The notes beneath the pieces were generated by a model that saw only the letters and a program-made list of their open reading frames with translations, had not been told where the DNA came from and made no database searches. A stretch of 64,000 bases of DNA from Ulota crispa (lineage: Eukaryota > Streptophyta > Bryopsida > Orthotrichales > Orthotrichaceae): NCBI GenBank assembly GCA_963920765.1, contig OY987245.1:23204727-23268726 (forward strand), written 5' to 3'. Made by a program: the position numbers and the translations under genes. Of the stretch, positions 1 to 11,130 are shown piece after piece (position 1 is the stretch's first letter; each line of letters opens with the position of its first letter).

Positions 1-444
1 GCAAGTTTTTTCTGATATTCATTCGAGCCCTCGTTATGTGTACAATTCCTTTCTCAGAACCTGCTGACAGAAAGTATGAAAAGCTGCCGAGAATGGCTTC
101 ATATTACATGATTATGATCTGTCCTGATTTGCAGTTGCTACTTGTACAGTAATCTATGGATTTTTCTTGAGCGGTGAGAATTTGTGTTTGATTTTGCGCG
201 TTGGCGCTTGGCTTTTCGCAGGAGAGCAAAGCTTCATTTTACGTAGGCAAGAGTTTTCTTGAACTATAACCCTAGTGGGAAGCGTGTCTGTTGGTGGTTT
301 GGAGAAATCCGCTTGCACTGAAAGTGCTGGACATGAGAATGTTACTAGGCACGTTATCCATTTGTCATTTCCTCTTTTGGTGTCCATTTTGCAAGTTCCA
401 TTTCTGATCAATACGAGGTTATGCTTTTGTTAGTCTTTGTGTAA
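1..444. other. Unassigned AT-rich sequence
   Basis: I see no convincing coding region or repeat end here. The open frame at 154-411 on the minus strand lacks any recognisable motif. The stretch ends at the 9-bp target duplication of the hairpin element that starts at 454. Confidence 0.4.
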
Positions 445-453
445 TACATATTA

Positions 454-866
454 GGGAATTGATATGTGTACCACACCTTTTCAATTACTGTACCACACCC
501 TCAGAGAAAATTTTAGATTTTCTACCATCAAAAAGTTGAATTTGAGAATTTGGAATTCAGATTTGGACTTACAGACCATGATTTTGTCTACAACCATAAA
601 AAAAGTTGCAATTCAACAACACCCAATGAAAAAGTTTATCTTTTTTTACAAACAAAGTAAAAGTAACACTTTTCTCCCTAGCTAAACTTTTTCATTGGGT
701 GTTGTTGAATTGCAACTTTTTTTAATGGTTCTAGACTAAATCATAGTCTCTAAGTCCAAATTTGAATTCCAAATTCTCAAATTTAGCTTTTTCATAATAG
801 AAATCTAAAATTTTCTCCGGGGTGTGGTACAGTAATTGAAAAGGTGTGCTACACATATCAACTCCC
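454..866. mobile_element. Mutator-like hairpin MITE, copy 1
   Basis: The 413-bp element is almost entirely one inverted repeat with a short central loop near 645-680. Its ends read GGGAATTGATATGTGTACC and the near-complement on the right. A perfect 9-bp direct repeat, TACATATTA, flanks it at 445-453 and 867-875. Nine-base duplications are typical of Mutator-like elements. It carries no transposase, so it is non-autonomous. A second copy lies at 15375-15763. Confidence 0.85.
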
Positions 867-954
867 TACATATTATATGCCTTACCAGAGCTGTTAAGTT
901 TGATACAAATGCTTATGTTTTCACTTATTTGGAACGTGTGATGGATTGCTATGC

Positions 955-1263
955 TGAGGTAGGAGTCTCATGAATGGATCAATTAAGGGCTGAAACTGAA
1001 TTTTGGGGAGGTGGAACTTATTAAAATATTTTTTTCAGTAGATTTTCATTCAAAGATAAGAGGAATTGGCATCTGACTCAAGTTGTTTCATATTTTTTAG
1101 AGCTTTGTGGAATTGGTTATGAAATTTTGAAGGTGAAATGGCATAGTGCTCTAAAATGGATCACCTCCTTGAATGTACATTATTTGTACATTATTTGTAC
1201 ATTGTTTGTACATTGTTGAAGCCTATGTTTAAAGCGTGAGCCAAATTAGAGCCTCCTACCTTA
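955..1263. repeat. GGTAGGAGG-ended element, copy 1
   Basis: The left end GAGGTAGGAGTCTCATGA and right end GAGCCTCCTACCTTAA form imperfect inverted repeats. Internal sequence matches, in reverse orientation, the elements at 25856-26460 and 44279-44594. It contains a tandem array of about four 11-12-bp units (TGTACATTATT) at 1174-1216. No coding capacity is seen. The superfamily is not clear because no reliable target duplication is visible. Confidence 0.6.
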
Positions 1264-2760
1264 AGTAGACGTATTGGGGTGCGCTTGTCCTATTCCTGTG
1301 ATGGATTGAAACCTGTTGTAAGGGTTACTTGCAATCGGGAACAAAATGGACAGATTCGGGTTGTAACACAGTGGTTTTAGAGCCTGATTACAAAGTGCTC
1401 GGGAGATGCAATGGTGGGATTATTTGTGAGAAGCTTTTTACAATGAGGTTTGCTGTTACAGTAGTGAAGTAGACACTTGTCTTGAGATTTGGAGTTCATG
1501 CAAAGTGATTTTAGATTGGAGTCATATTGAACTAACAAAGTGTCGTTAGTTTCACCTCATCTTTGTATTGGACTCTTCTTTTACGCTATACTGTTTTAGG
1601 TTGTTTGTGCGTGCAAATGCTTAACATATGAGTACTTTGGAAATAGAATGTCGCATTTTGTTAACATCTTAAAGCAATGATGTTGCATGCTCTCCATTGT
1701 TTGATGTAAGACTTTGTTTCTATTGCAAGTATTCTTAGTCCAAAGGCATTAAAACACTGAAGAGTACACAAACAAATGGTGATAAATATTGCAGATTATT
1801 TACTATAGTTGCAAAAAATTCAGGTCATTTTAGAAAGAATGAATCGTTTTAAGAATCAGGTTTTAGAAAAATATCGACGGCAATAATAAGAGCCGTTGAT
1901 TTCTCTTGTTTATCAATGGAGGATTGCTACGAAAATTTGAGTGAGTTGTTTCCATTTGAATAAACTTCTTGGTGTAGCTAGTGCTACTGAAGGGGTATAT
2001 AAAAAATGCAAACTTTAGCACCCACTTATGAATTGACATTTGTTATATTTTATACATGTTATCCTATTTCAACCTTACTCCATATTGATTTGTGGTGAGC
2101 AATGTATATATTTTGCTATATTTTGTTTGAAGTGTTTACATACGTTAGTATTGACAATAACTATCATGACAAACAAGTGCATTTACAAATATGTGTACAG
2201 TGCTTGACTATAATTTGTAAGAATCACGTTTAATTATTACATGAGATTAGAATAGATGTTTGATTAGTTATGGCAATCCAATGCTAGAAGAATCACAACT
2301 CACTTACAAACTAATCAGTAAACCAGGGATAATTGGACAGCTTGTTGGACAGGTGTTGGGGTTTGGTCGTCATGTTGTCTGTCTAACATCAGATGTTGTG
2401 CATGACAAATGTCAAGTATGAGTGACAGATAATTTGAAAATCTACTTTAAATATGACCCAAGATGTAGAATCTAATAAGTGTATTTTGAATTGAGATACT
2501 TCAATAAAATGAAATGATAATATGTTAAGATTGGAAGTAAAAAGTGCTTTATTTAAAAGTCAACTTTACATTTGACTTTATTAGATGGACGGAGGGTCTC
2601 TTGTCTGTTTGTGACATTGAGTTTGTTGAGTTGTCGCCACGTTTGGGAAGACAACCATGGTCATAATTGCCATCAATGAACATAATTGTAGTATCTCAAA
2701 GAGTATGTTCTACTTTGTTCAACATTCAACTTTTTAGGCCTTGGTTTTGATTATGGAGAT
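1264..2760. other. Intergenic, no gene seen
   Basis: About 1.5 kb of AT-rich DNA with many stops in all frames. I recognise no gene, RNA or element ends in it. Confidence 0.45.
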
Positions 2761-2974
2761 AAGGTAGGAGGTTCTAAAAGCATTCGGCTCTAGAAACCTC
2801 TTACATTTTGCAAAAAATATATACAATTGTCATTGATGAGTTAGATAGGATAAGCAATATGCTTATCCTACCTAACTCATCAATGACAATTATACATGTT
2901 TTCTGCAAAATATAAGAGGTTCCTAGAGCCAAATGATTTTGAAACCTAAATACTTTTAGAACCTCCTACCTTAG
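2761..2974. repeat. Compact hairpin with GGTAGGAGG ends
   Basis: The arms run from AAGGTAGGAGGTTCTAAAA to its complement ending at 2974 and meet near 2865, where GATAAGCAATATGCTTATC forms the tip. The arms pair nearly throughout, so this is a foldback element of about 210 bp. Its outermost bases match the ends of the larger elements at 44279 and 25856. It has no coding content. Confidence 0.75.
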
Positions 2975-3569
2975 ATCACAATTATCAAAGTTAAAGATTT
3001 TAGAATTTGGTATGCAGATGTGCACTTGTAGTTATATATCTTCTATACCAAGTTTTTTGTAGGTCTTTAAATACAATTGAGACAAATGCTAGTTCTAATC
3101 TTCTTCATATTACCTAGTAAAGCTCCCTACATAGCTTTCAAATTTTGTTTTTGCATTATAATATGGTAAATTAATCATACAAGTTGTTTAGAGTTTTTTT
3201 TGTAGAATTATACAACGAGAAGAATCCAATTCCAAATATTATTATATGTTTGTAAAACTAAAGTCATTCATTTATAACACTAGTGACATCTATATGCATG
3301 ACTTCTAAAACATGTTTTATAAATCTTAACACAAATTAGCATGATCCAATTACTCCCTCTATCCCAATATAAAGTTTCAAATTAAGCATAGTTCTTGTCC
3401 CACTAAAAAGCTCTCTTTTGCTAATTTCAATTCTTGAGAAAGCATTTGTCATGGCCAATGATCTCATGGGGGCAAGTTAAGCAATTAAAGAGCATTCCTC
3501 CTCTAACAAGCTTGGCCTTGCCCATATGAGGTACCATTGTTGCTACTAATCTTTAAATCATCAATAATG

Positions 3570-3870
3570 AGGAGCTTGCAACATGTACAAATATGGTACT
3601 TTCTGCATGGAATTTGGGTGCCCAAATGGCAACATCAAAGCATGATATTTTGCACACACTTGGTAGATGGTATATTGATTCTAGAATGCATGTGTCATTA
3701 GTTCAAAGACTAAAATAATGAGGACCGGGCAGCCTTAACAAACTATGCACAAATTTGGTACTTTTTGCATGGAGTTTGGGTGCCTAAATGACTACAGAAA
3801 AACTTGAGATTTTATAGATGTTTGGTAGGTGGTATATTGATTCTAGAATGCATTTGTCATTAGCATAATG
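3570..3870. repeat. Duplicated ~145-bp unit
   Basis: Two diverged direct copies lie side by side, about 3580-3715 and 3735-3870. Both contain a run on the pattern TGGTACTTT-TGCATGGA and both end with the stretch GGTATATTGATTCTAGAATG. This is probably an old local tandem duplication, with no coding potential. Confidence 0.6.
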
Positions 3871-4246
3871 ACTAAAAATATAGTTAATTCCTTGTGGAGA
3901 AGTGTTTTGAAGTTTTATAATGGAACAAAGGGAATAACCACTAAAGGACCAAACAACATTTTTTGGCAATAGAGCAATTTTGGACATCTAATTTTGAACA
4001 AAATTCTCCTTGTATTGTTTTGAATTTTGAATGTAACTTTTTTGCAAGGAGTATCTTTTTAATCCACTATCCACTAGTTTTTGAATCTATTTGGCAAAAC
4101 AACAAGAAAGTATTTTGATATATGTGGGTCCCTTTTGAAATCAAGACGGGTGTGTACTATGCAAGGCAATTCACACTACATTGAGTTTTTTAGACGACCT
4201 AGAGAAAAGTAACGCAATTCACATTATGCTAAGTCCAAAAATTGTA

Positions 4247-4320
4247 TAAAGTTTATAAGTTTGCCCACAAGACTTCTAAGCATAAAGTTTGTAAGTTTGC
4301 CCACAAGACTTCTAAGCATA
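4247..4320. repeat. Two-copy ~36-bp tandem repeat
   Basis: The sequence around TTTGCCCACAAGACTTCTAA occurs twice in direct order with near identity, preceded each time by an AAAGTTT-TAAG stretch. Nothing suggests function. Confidence 0.65.
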
Positions 4321-5223
4321 GTGACACAATTTTGGCCAATACCCAGTGAACTTTCATTTAAGTAGAAAACAACTCTTTTTTAACACTTTGTGGCAAAGGA
4401 TGTCATCACTATCCAATTTTTGAACACAAGATTTGGATGTCAGACATGAAATTTCAAAAAACTAGCTTTGGAATTAAATTTTTGCCAACCTCCATATTTA
4501 GATAATTATCTTGACTATATGTTCTACATTTCCAAAGATTGAAATATTTGAGGCAATAAGCTAACTTTTCTAGCACTAAGAATTTTGACAAGCATATACC
4601 ATATGGCCAATTTTAACCCCAAAATGCCTAAGGCACCAAATTTTGGTGTTGACAATACTTTGAAGTTCACTAAATCTAACTAAGTTGCTATGTTTTAGTA
4701 TTTTATGTTTTTGATATACTCTTTTTGGAGTCTAGTTTTAGCATCAATATTCTAATTTTGAAAATGATTGATTATGATTTTTCTAATCAAGATTTTGTGC
4801 AAAGGTCTTGGCTTTTTGTAATGTTGGGAGCTCTTGGAAATGAGACTCATTTACACTAGATCTTGGAGAAAAATTTACACTAGAAATTAATTTAGAAATG
4901 TTATAGAAGAGATTTTGAAAAGCTGTAAATTGGTTATTTATGTTATGTCCTTTAAACTTGTATTTTTTTGGTGACTAGTTTTTTAGATTTGATATGTGAA
5001 AAGAGGATTGAAAGACTTCAAGTCATTTTTGTAGTTTTAACACCCTCATGATCAAACATTATATCTTTAAATCCATAAGTGATGTTGTGTTTTCTTTTTT
5101 TATGTGATCTCTAACATATGTTTGTTGAATGGTTGCAATTAATTAATAGAAATTGATACAACTTATCAAAATGTTGGCTTTTTGTTCAATTTAGAACAAA
5201 TTCCTAGAAGCTTAAAAAAGGCC

Positions 5224-5445
5224 TTAACCCTTGAACGTCACAAAAGCCCTTTGCGGCCATATGTATGGCCGTATGTACAAACGTATTTGAGTTGCTCTTA
5301 GGGCTTTTCAAAAAAAAAAAAATGCATCCACCATCATACAACCCTTCAATATGTATGGTTGTAACACTTAATTTCCACCTGATTCAAACTTCTAAATATT
5401 GGTTGCGATCGTAGCTCTAGAGCCCAAGGACCCTTCAAGGGTTAA
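5224..5445. mobile_element. TTAA-flanked short element, copy A
   Basis: This 222-bp element (flanks included) has TTAA at both edges and inverted ends TTAACCCTTGAACG and CCTTCAAGGGTTAA. It is related along its length to 13289-13520, with which it shares the GTATG-rich centre and the TTCAATATGTATGGTTGTAA stretch. The CCC...GGG ends next to TTAA resemble piggyBac-type termini. It is nested in the element at 4613-5584. Confidence 0.8.
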
Positions 5446-5448
5446 ATA

Positions 5449-5560
5449 CCATATTCATTAAATTGGGAAAACCAGATTCCCAAATTATACTCTAATAGTC
5501 GGTTTTAGTTGGTCACCTTAATCCCAAAATGTTACACAATTTCCAATTTAATGAATATGG
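5449..5560. mobile_element. CCATATT-ended short element, copy 1
   Basis: Inverted ends CCATATTCATTAAATTGGGA and TCCAATTTAATGAATATGG bound 112 bp. The same ends occur in three more elements between 6074 and 7293. There is no coding content. The target duplication is unclear. Confidence 0.65.
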
Positions 5561-5584
5561 CCATCTTAGGCATTTAGGGGTTTA

Positions 5585-6073
5585 TTGTACCAAATCTCAT
5601 TTCATGTGGAGTTTGCATTGATTTCCAAAAAAAAAGACACATGTCAATTTTTTCAACCTTATGATCTCTTGAACTATAAAGAAGGTGCCCTGGAACTTTT
5701 AGGATGACTCCAATGTTCATAGACTAGTCCAAAATCTTACAATTACATCCTCAAAAATGTTCCCCGAGTTTTACCACACCCAAGTTTTAGCAAGTGCCTG
5801 CTTTCTGCTTTAGACCAATTCCACATCATGAACAGACAAAACCTTCGAGGATTAAATACCCCAGATGTTAGCCACCGCATAAATAACTTCCTTAAATTTT
5901 ATGCATCATCATTTGCTTTTTATTATATTATTTTCAACAAATATACTCTTAGAATGAATGTGTTTATTTCCCACAATCAATTTATTATGTACATTTCATT
6001 ACTCGCACATAAACTTATTCATATTTCACAAAAGTTTCTTTGCAATTATACTTGCAAACAATTTGCAATTAAC
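5585..6073. other. Intergenic, no gene seen
   Basis: The open frame starting at 5828 (119 codons) has AT-driven composition and runs through two repeat elements, so I do not regard it as a gene. Confidence 0.5.
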
Positions 6074-6353
6074 GCCATATTTGTTAATTTGGGAAGAAAC
6101 CTTGATTTTGGGAATAACACTAGAAGAAATCTTGTTGTAAATGATTTGTTCAGGATGACTGCAAATGTCTTAAACGACTATAATTGAGTCATTGTATAGT
6201 CGTTTAGGACATTTGAGTCGTCGTGAACCAGTCATTTAGGATAGTTTTTTCTTCTAGTGTGAATTAGGTTTAAGGTAAGCATCTTAAACCAAACTCTAGG
6301 TTTAAGGTGAAGTACAACTTGGGAATCTAGTTTTCCCAATTTAATAAATATGG
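6074..6353. mobile_element. CCATATT-ended element, copy 2, with CACTA-like insert
   Basis: The left end GCCATATTTGTTAATTTGGG and right end CCCAATTTAATAAATATGGC pair. The CACTA-like hairpin at 6118-6259 interrupts it. Without that insert it is about 138 bp, close to copy 1 at 5449-5560. Confidence 0.65.
6118..6259. mobile_element. CACTA-like hairpin MITE, copy 1
   Basis: The ends are CACTAGAAGAAA and TTTCTTCTAGTG, and the arms pair around AAACGACTATAATTGAGTCATTG. Flanking triplets are TAA and TGA, a near match to the 3-bp duplication expected for CACTA elements. The element is 142 bp and noncoding. The copy at 31511-31672 shares the ends. Confidence 0.75.
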
Positions 6354-6423
6354 CTTTAATTGCAAATTTTTGTAGTATTCTTATAATTTGCCTCTTTTTT
6401 ACGTAAACTTGCTTGAATAAACA

Positions 6424-6672
6424 CTATATTATGTAATCCGGGAAAAAGGGAGGTACCATTTTGTAATCCACTTTAAACCCAAAAAGTTACCTTAAACCAG
6501 ATTTGAAGGTATCACATTTAGGTTGAGCCACTAAGATTTTTTCCCTCTCAAATTCCTCATCTTAGAGGAGGGCACATGTATCAAAAAGAATGCTAGAGCT
6601 CATTTTTAGGTAATCACCTATAACCTTCAAAAGTCCCAAAAAGTAGCTTTTACCCAAACTACATAATATGGC
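6424..6672. mobile_element. CCATATT-family element, copy 3
   Basis: This ~250-bp element matches 7043-7293 for most of its length, including GGAGGTACCATTTTGTA and GAGCCACTAAGATTTTTTCC. Its ends are more decayed than those of copy 4. Noncoding. Confidence 0.55.
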
Positions 6673-7042
6673 GTTAATAACTTCTCCATATCATGCCATG
6701 ATCAGAAGTGAGAATGCATATGAGAGTCTTTTTGTCTTTTTGGTGTAAAGGCCATGTCCTTAGATTCATAATGAATAATCAGAGGTAGACCCTAATAAAA
6801 TCTCAACCATCTATGGCTTAACCTTGTAAGGGCCAAGGAATACTCTAGGTTCCCAAAGAATGATGTGGAAATGAGATCTAATACGCAATTGCGAAGAACA
6901 ATTAAGTGGTGAATTTCAGAGACTGAGAAACAAGTCCACGTAAGAGCTTCGAAACCTCCCCAATCGCGCCTAGAAAGCGAGTCCACTCCAACCACGGGTT
7001 ACTTATTGCATGCAAGTGTTCCTGAGGGCATCTCCACCAACA
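6673..7042. other. Intergenic, no gene seen
   Basis: Short open frames occur on the minus strand but none has a motif or coding-like composition. Confidence 0.4.
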
Positions 7043-7293
7043 CCATATTCGTTAAATTGGGAGAAACGGAGGTACCATTTTGTATTCCACCTTAAATCCA
7101 AAAAGTTACCTTAAATTAGATTCAAAGTATCAGATTCACTATGAGCCACTAAGATTTTTTCCATTGCAAAATCTTTCTCTCAGATGAAGGCACGTGTACC
7201 AAAAAAAATGTTGCAAGCTCAATTTGAGGTGAACCTTCAAAAGTCTTAAACTGTACTCTTCTTCCCATTTTAACAAATATGGCAGTGATTGCA
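7043..7293. mobile_element. CCATATT-family element, copy 4
   Basis: Ends CCATATTCGTTAAATTGGGA and TCCCATTTTAACAAATATGG are inverted repeats bounding 251 bp. It is the best-ended member of the longer form of this family. The minus-strand open frame at 7139-7402 overlaps its right edge and is probably chance. Confidence 0.7.
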
Positions 7294-7635
7294 AACGTAA
7301 ACGGAGAAGGATTTTTTGAGTGCCATTCTGCGAGCTACTTTTCTCACTGGCTCCGCCTTGTTTGCAACCTTTCCATTGAGAAAACCAATTACTCTTACTC
7401 ATGCCACTTCGCCTCCATACTTAGAGGATTTGAGTTCTGCCATGTACTCACGTGAGTTGTAGCGTGGGTGCAACATACCCTCATAGTTGCGTGCACGGGA
7501 GCCTATAGCGGCTGTCCAAGATATGCAAAAAGAAGCAACATGCAGGTCCGCGATGGAGGAATTGATTCACACTTGTGCCAGTACTTCTCCAGTTGAGTCT
7601 CTGTTTAAGAGTACGGTGGCAATACTCTAAGGTCA

Positions 7636-7757
7636 GGTATATCCATACTTGACCATGTACCCAATTATGTCACTATGTACCCACAGTGGTCACTTCAATT
7701 CTAAAATGACCACCCCTGCATTGGGTACATGAAGTATATGGTCAGGTATGGGTATAC
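7636..7757. repeat. Short foldback element
   Basis: GGTATATCCATACTTGACCA at the left pairs with the right end (TATGGTCAGGTATGGGTATA) with a few mismatches, leaving a ~65-base loop that contains GTGGTCACTT. Noncoding. Confidence 0.6.
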
Positions 7758-7805
7758 CATATACCTACTGTAGATCCTAGACTTTCCCATTGCAAACACA
7801 CTCAT

Positions 7806-8137
7806 GCTCGGTTTAGACTAGTGTCCGGCTGAGACACAAAAATCGGCACCCCGTCCGGTGTCTTGCCCGATAGAAATTTTTTTGTGTATCACGTGTCATC
7901 CAAGAGTGTGTCTCTGCTGGATCTGCTGCTAGACAAGTTTGGTACCACCCTTGTAGCAAACCCCAAATTTTCACACTCTTGGCTGCTGACATGGCTATAT
8001 AGGGTGGTCCTCACTGTGCTGAAGATGGATATAAAAGTACCAGAAAAACTTGCAGTCTGAACCCAACAACAGAGAAAACCAAATTTCAACCAATCAAGTT
8101 TGAGAAATTTTCGGCCGGACGCTAGTGTTAACCGGGC
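7806..8137. mobile_element. Foldback element with 5-bp flanking repeat
   Basis: Inverted ends GCTCGGTTTAGACTAGTGTC and (complement of the right end) GCCCGGTTAACACTAGCGTC bound 332 bp. The pentamer CTCAT directly abuts both ends (7801-7805 and 8138-8142), a plausible target duplication. Two overlapping open frames on opposite strands are by-products of the symmetry. A 5-bp duplication does not point to one clear superfamily. Confidence 0.7.
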
Positions 8138-8142
8138 CTCAT

Positions 8143-9055
8143 TATCCAGATGCTCTTGCATGAATTGGCAAAATGTTCTCGCCTAGCTGGCACGAGGAGT
8201 CAAGGGCACAGCAAGTCCACAACGTACAGATATTCGAGTTTGCCCGAAAGCACAAGAGATTCGTCGGTAAGATTCCCAGTTCCCGCGCTTTCCGACAATT
8301 TTAGCGAAGTTCCAATTGTGCAAGAACCAACCAACCATTGTAAGAGCTCCACGTGGATCCCAAATTGGCTCTACTAGGCGTACTAGCTAGCAACACTGCT
8401 GCATGTGCAAAACATTCAACTCCAACTCAGAGAAAGCCATATTTTACGTACCAGTAAATTAGCAAACTCAGCATCAAAAAATTGGTTACTGGACCGCGTG
8501 GTAGAAGTCTTGAAGTTAGATTCTCAGATTCCCAACTCTGTCTGTACCCCGGTCTGCACCCCGGTCTGTACTGTACTCTGTAGTCCGTACTAGTGATTGA
8601 GTAGCACCCAAGTCCGGAAGTGCATATCCTGTTGCCTTTGGAGTCAAGTTTCGTACCAAAAATGTTTAGAATGCTGTAGCTCTGCGTATAGACGAATCAG
8701 GTACCCGACGCGCGTTGAAACATGAACCTAGAGCTAGGTCGGTCATGAATTTTCTCCAGGAATTTCCGATTGGATGTCTGTGATTGCCTGCGATTGTCTG
8801 TGAATTCTTCCTCCAGTCTACATCGTCGATCAAATACTGTTGTCGGCTACATATGTAGTTTTCTATTTTCAATGATGTATGTGTTTTTAGTTCTTCTTAT
8901 CCTTTCTGTCTCTATCTCTATCTCTGTTACACCAGCTCCACGGTTTTCTAGAAGCTCCCAGGCTTTGAAAAATTACGCTGAGTGATCTCTGACTTTGGTT
9001 TAGCTAGCTTCGATTTCTGCTTCGACTGGGTGGGCGGGTTGCAGTAGTTTCAGCC
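8143..9055 (+). promoter_or_regulatory. Probable promoter and 5' leader of the 531-aa gene
   Basis: Base composition rises above the surroundings here and stays high through the gene at 9056. A CT-rich run (TCTGTCTCTATCTCTATCTC, about 8907-8929) is like those found in plant 5' leaders. I cannot place a TATA box or transcription start with confidence. Small open frames here (8150, 8405, 8770) have no recognisable motif and may be upstream frames or chance. Confidence 0.4.
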
Positions 9056-10651
9056 ATGGCAACCCATCCATGGTGTGCTGCCTTAAAATGTCCAGCCCCA
9101 CGAGACTGCGAGGGCTACATCTCCCAAAACCAAGGCAACCAGACAGCTCAGAATTTCGTGGCCTGCTGCAAGATTCTATGCGGTGGTGGATCAGCGGAGA
9201 GCTTGCTGGCCCTGAAATGCGGAGGCGCAACCCCGGCAACGTCAGTGGGCACCCTTCTCTATTACCTGTGCCTGGTGCTAGCAGGCTGTTACATAATAGC
9301 AGCGGGGCCATTTCTGAAATGGAAACGGCTCACGTACTTCGTCATTGCCTTCGCATCTTTGGTCTTCAACACGGGCACGGGAGTGTTCGTGACGTACGTG
9401 ACGAGCCCGTTCCGGGTGCTCCAAAGCTTGCCTGCTGTGGGGGCCATGAACGTGGCCGTCTTTTTCTACTACTTCTCGGGTTTCCAGTACGCTTTGGGGC
9501 TGGCATACGAAGGCGCACCGCTCTTTGTTTTCATAAACACAGCCTACACAATAGGGAAGGTGCTTCCACTTGACGCTGAAGGGCCCATGTTCCGCGCTAA
9601 CCGGATTGCTGTAGCCATGCTGGTGGTAGCTGGCCTCTGGATCATCCACAGCATATCATACCGACTCTTCGGCTACCGCGTCGACTGGAGGCTCGAGCAC
9701 GATTCCCCGACGTCTCAGCAGCTCAATCCGAATTTCCACATGGGCGCGGCGCAAGGACATCCCACGTGGAGAACGCCGATGGGGCAGAGCTCAAGCGTAA
9801 TCCTGACCGTGCTCGCTTGGTCGGTGCTCGCCCTTGTGGTGCAAGACCTCGCCAACCAGGGCTGTCGACAGGACTGGTTCTTCTACCTCAAGTTGTACAC
9901 TCCTCCCATTCTCATCTCCCTTTCAGTTATCTGGAACGTGCTGAACGCCACTCGCAGTAAAACCATACTCTGTCCCGCCCTGATGCCTGAACAGTCTAGT
10001 ACTGGATTGTTCCCCGCGATTTTTGTAGCAGTCTACAGATGGATGCTTCCACAGGACAATGCAACGAAGGATGCTCCCAATTGGGATACTTTGGAGGCGG
10101 ATTATCCTGGTTCGAAACCCTACATGGATTTGTGGAGACACTGGGGAGGGCTCCGGACCTGGAACAGGCGTGTTCGCGATGCATATGTACAAGCCGTAGC
10201 TTCGCAAAGGATGGGAAGAAACTCCATGTTCGTCGAGAGAGTCCCCACAGAAAGACTGATATGGTCTGATAAACCTCTTGGCTATACGGCATGGATCTTA
10301 GCTCAAGCAGGCTTGCTGATGTCCTTTCCAGCTTTCATCTTGTTGAAACTTGTGTCGGAACTGTGTGGATTTTTGTTTCGGTGCTGTCGCTTGACAATGC
10401 TGGTGAAGACAAAAGTGGAAGACGTCGACCAGTCCAGTTTAGCCGAAGAGGTAGAAAAATGCTATATTGGTAGAGATCTGCCTGCAGAGCCAATGAGTTA
10501 TAAGGAGATGACGCGCCTTGAGTTCAGAACTGCGGAAGAAGGCCGCTCGGTGAACCTGCACACTCTCCTTGACAACACCGGCCCCGCCGAGTTGTATACA
10601 CTAACTAGGAAAGCCGACCCCGCCGAGTTACCTACACGACAAAATATTTAA
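9056..10651 (+). CDS. Multi-pass membrane protein of unknown function, 531 aa
   Basis: A single uninterrupted frame encodes 531 residues. The start sits in a strong context (CAGCCATGGC). The N-terminal ~60 residues are cysteine-rich (C7, C12, C18, C37, C38, C42, C55) with an N-Q-T sequon at 28-30. There is no cleavable signal peptide, so this part probably lies outside the membrane as a disulfide-bonded head. Eight or so hydrophobic spans follow at roughly residues 63-88, 93-115, 127-167 (one or two), 186-206, 246-266, 275-298, 319-332 and 412-446. A hydrophilic tail carries a short internal repeat (PAELYT, then PAELPT). GC content and codon use differ sharply from the flanks. I do not recognise the family. 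The fold could be a transporter, receptor or scaffold, but nothing visible decides. Real coding status is likely from length, composition and start context. Confidence 0.8.
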   Translation: MATHPWCAALKCPAPRDCEGYISQNQGNQTAQNFVACCKILCGGGSAESLLALKCGGATPATSVGTLLYYLCLVLAGCYIIAAGPFLKWKRLTYFVIAFASLVFNTGTGVFVTYVTSPFRVLQSLPAVGAMNVAVFFYYFSGFQYALGLAYEGAPLFVFINTAYTIGKVLPLDAEGPMFRANRIAVAMLVVAGLWIIHSISYRLFGYRVDWRLEHDSPTSQQLNPNFHMGAAQGHPTWRTPMGQSSSVILTVLAWSVLALVVQDLANQGCRQDWFFYLKLYTPPILISLSVIWNVLNATRSKTILCPALMPEQSSTGLFPAIFVAVYRWMLPQDNATKDAPNWDTLEADYPGSKPYMDLWRHWGGLRTWNRRVRDAYVQAVASQRMGRNSMFVERVPTERLIWSDKPLGYTAWILAQAGLLMSFPAFILLKLVSELCGFLFRCCRLTMLVKTKVEDVDQSSLAEEVEKCYIGRDLPAEPMSYKEMTRLEFRTAEEGRSVNLHTLLDNTGPAELYTLTRKADPAELPTRQNI

Positions 10652-10677
10652 TAGTGCATTTAGGTTGCCTTGACAAT

Positions 10678-11130
10678 CATTAGCAAAATTTTGAACCCTT
10701 CAGAAGGCCCCTAAATACCCCTTTTAAGGGGTCTCCTTAATTGTTTTAATTTGTACTTTGGGACAAAATGAATTCCTTACATCCTACTATGCCTTTGAGT
10801 ACAATCATGGCTCATTTTAGCATGTTCAATTTTCATTAGGCCTCACAATTACATGTACATATTACCATGGTTCTTTTTCTCTATATTAAAACCTTTAACC
10901 TAGTACTTGTGAGGGTAACATTAGTTATGATTGTGTACAATAGTAGGAGAATAATTAAGAAATTGTGACATGGTACTAGATTGCCATTTTCTATTCATAA
11001 TTTTAGTGATATACGTCATAAAAGGTACAAACACTTCACACACGCTTTTAATGTACCCACTCTAGGCCCAATAAATGTTAGAGAGACCATTCTTAAGGGC
11101 CTTGTGGAGGGTTCATACTTTTTCTAATGG
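10678..11130. mobile_element. CATTAG-ended element, copy 1
   Basis: Ends CATTAGCAAAATTTTGAACC and the complement finishing TTTTTCTAATG bound about 450 bp. The body matches 47836-49192 in reverse orientation over most of its length, without the long hairpin inserted there. It starts 26 bp past the stop codon of the 531-residue gene, so that gene's 3' untranslated region must be very short or lie inside this repeat. Confidence 0.7.

Larger units (their letters stand above)
4613..5584. mobile_element. TTAA-type element, ~650-bp family, with two inserts
   Basis: The left end is TTAACCCCAAAATGCCTAAG and the right end is TTAGGCATTTAGGGG followed by a degenerate TTAA. The body matches, in reverse orientation, the element at 18832-20295 and, in the same orientation, the fragment at 12430-12980. 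Two smaller elements lie inside near its right end (5224-5445 and 5449-5560). With those removed the element is about 640 bp. No transposase is present. At about 4950 it keeps an uninterrupted TTTAA site that is occupied in the 18832 relative. Confidence 0.75.

Noticed and set aside
3352-3375. CTCCCTCTATCCCAATAT, like a Stowaway end
   Set aside because: No right partner or TA-bounded element was found; kept only as a possible solitary end.
5828-6187. A 119-codon open frame on the plus strand
   Set aside because: It runs from unique AT-rich DNA into a CCATATT-ended element and a CACTA-like hairpin, and its composition is AT-driven.
9278-9649. Antisense and alternate-frame openings within the 531-residue gene
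   Set aside because: Shadows of a GC-rich coding frame.
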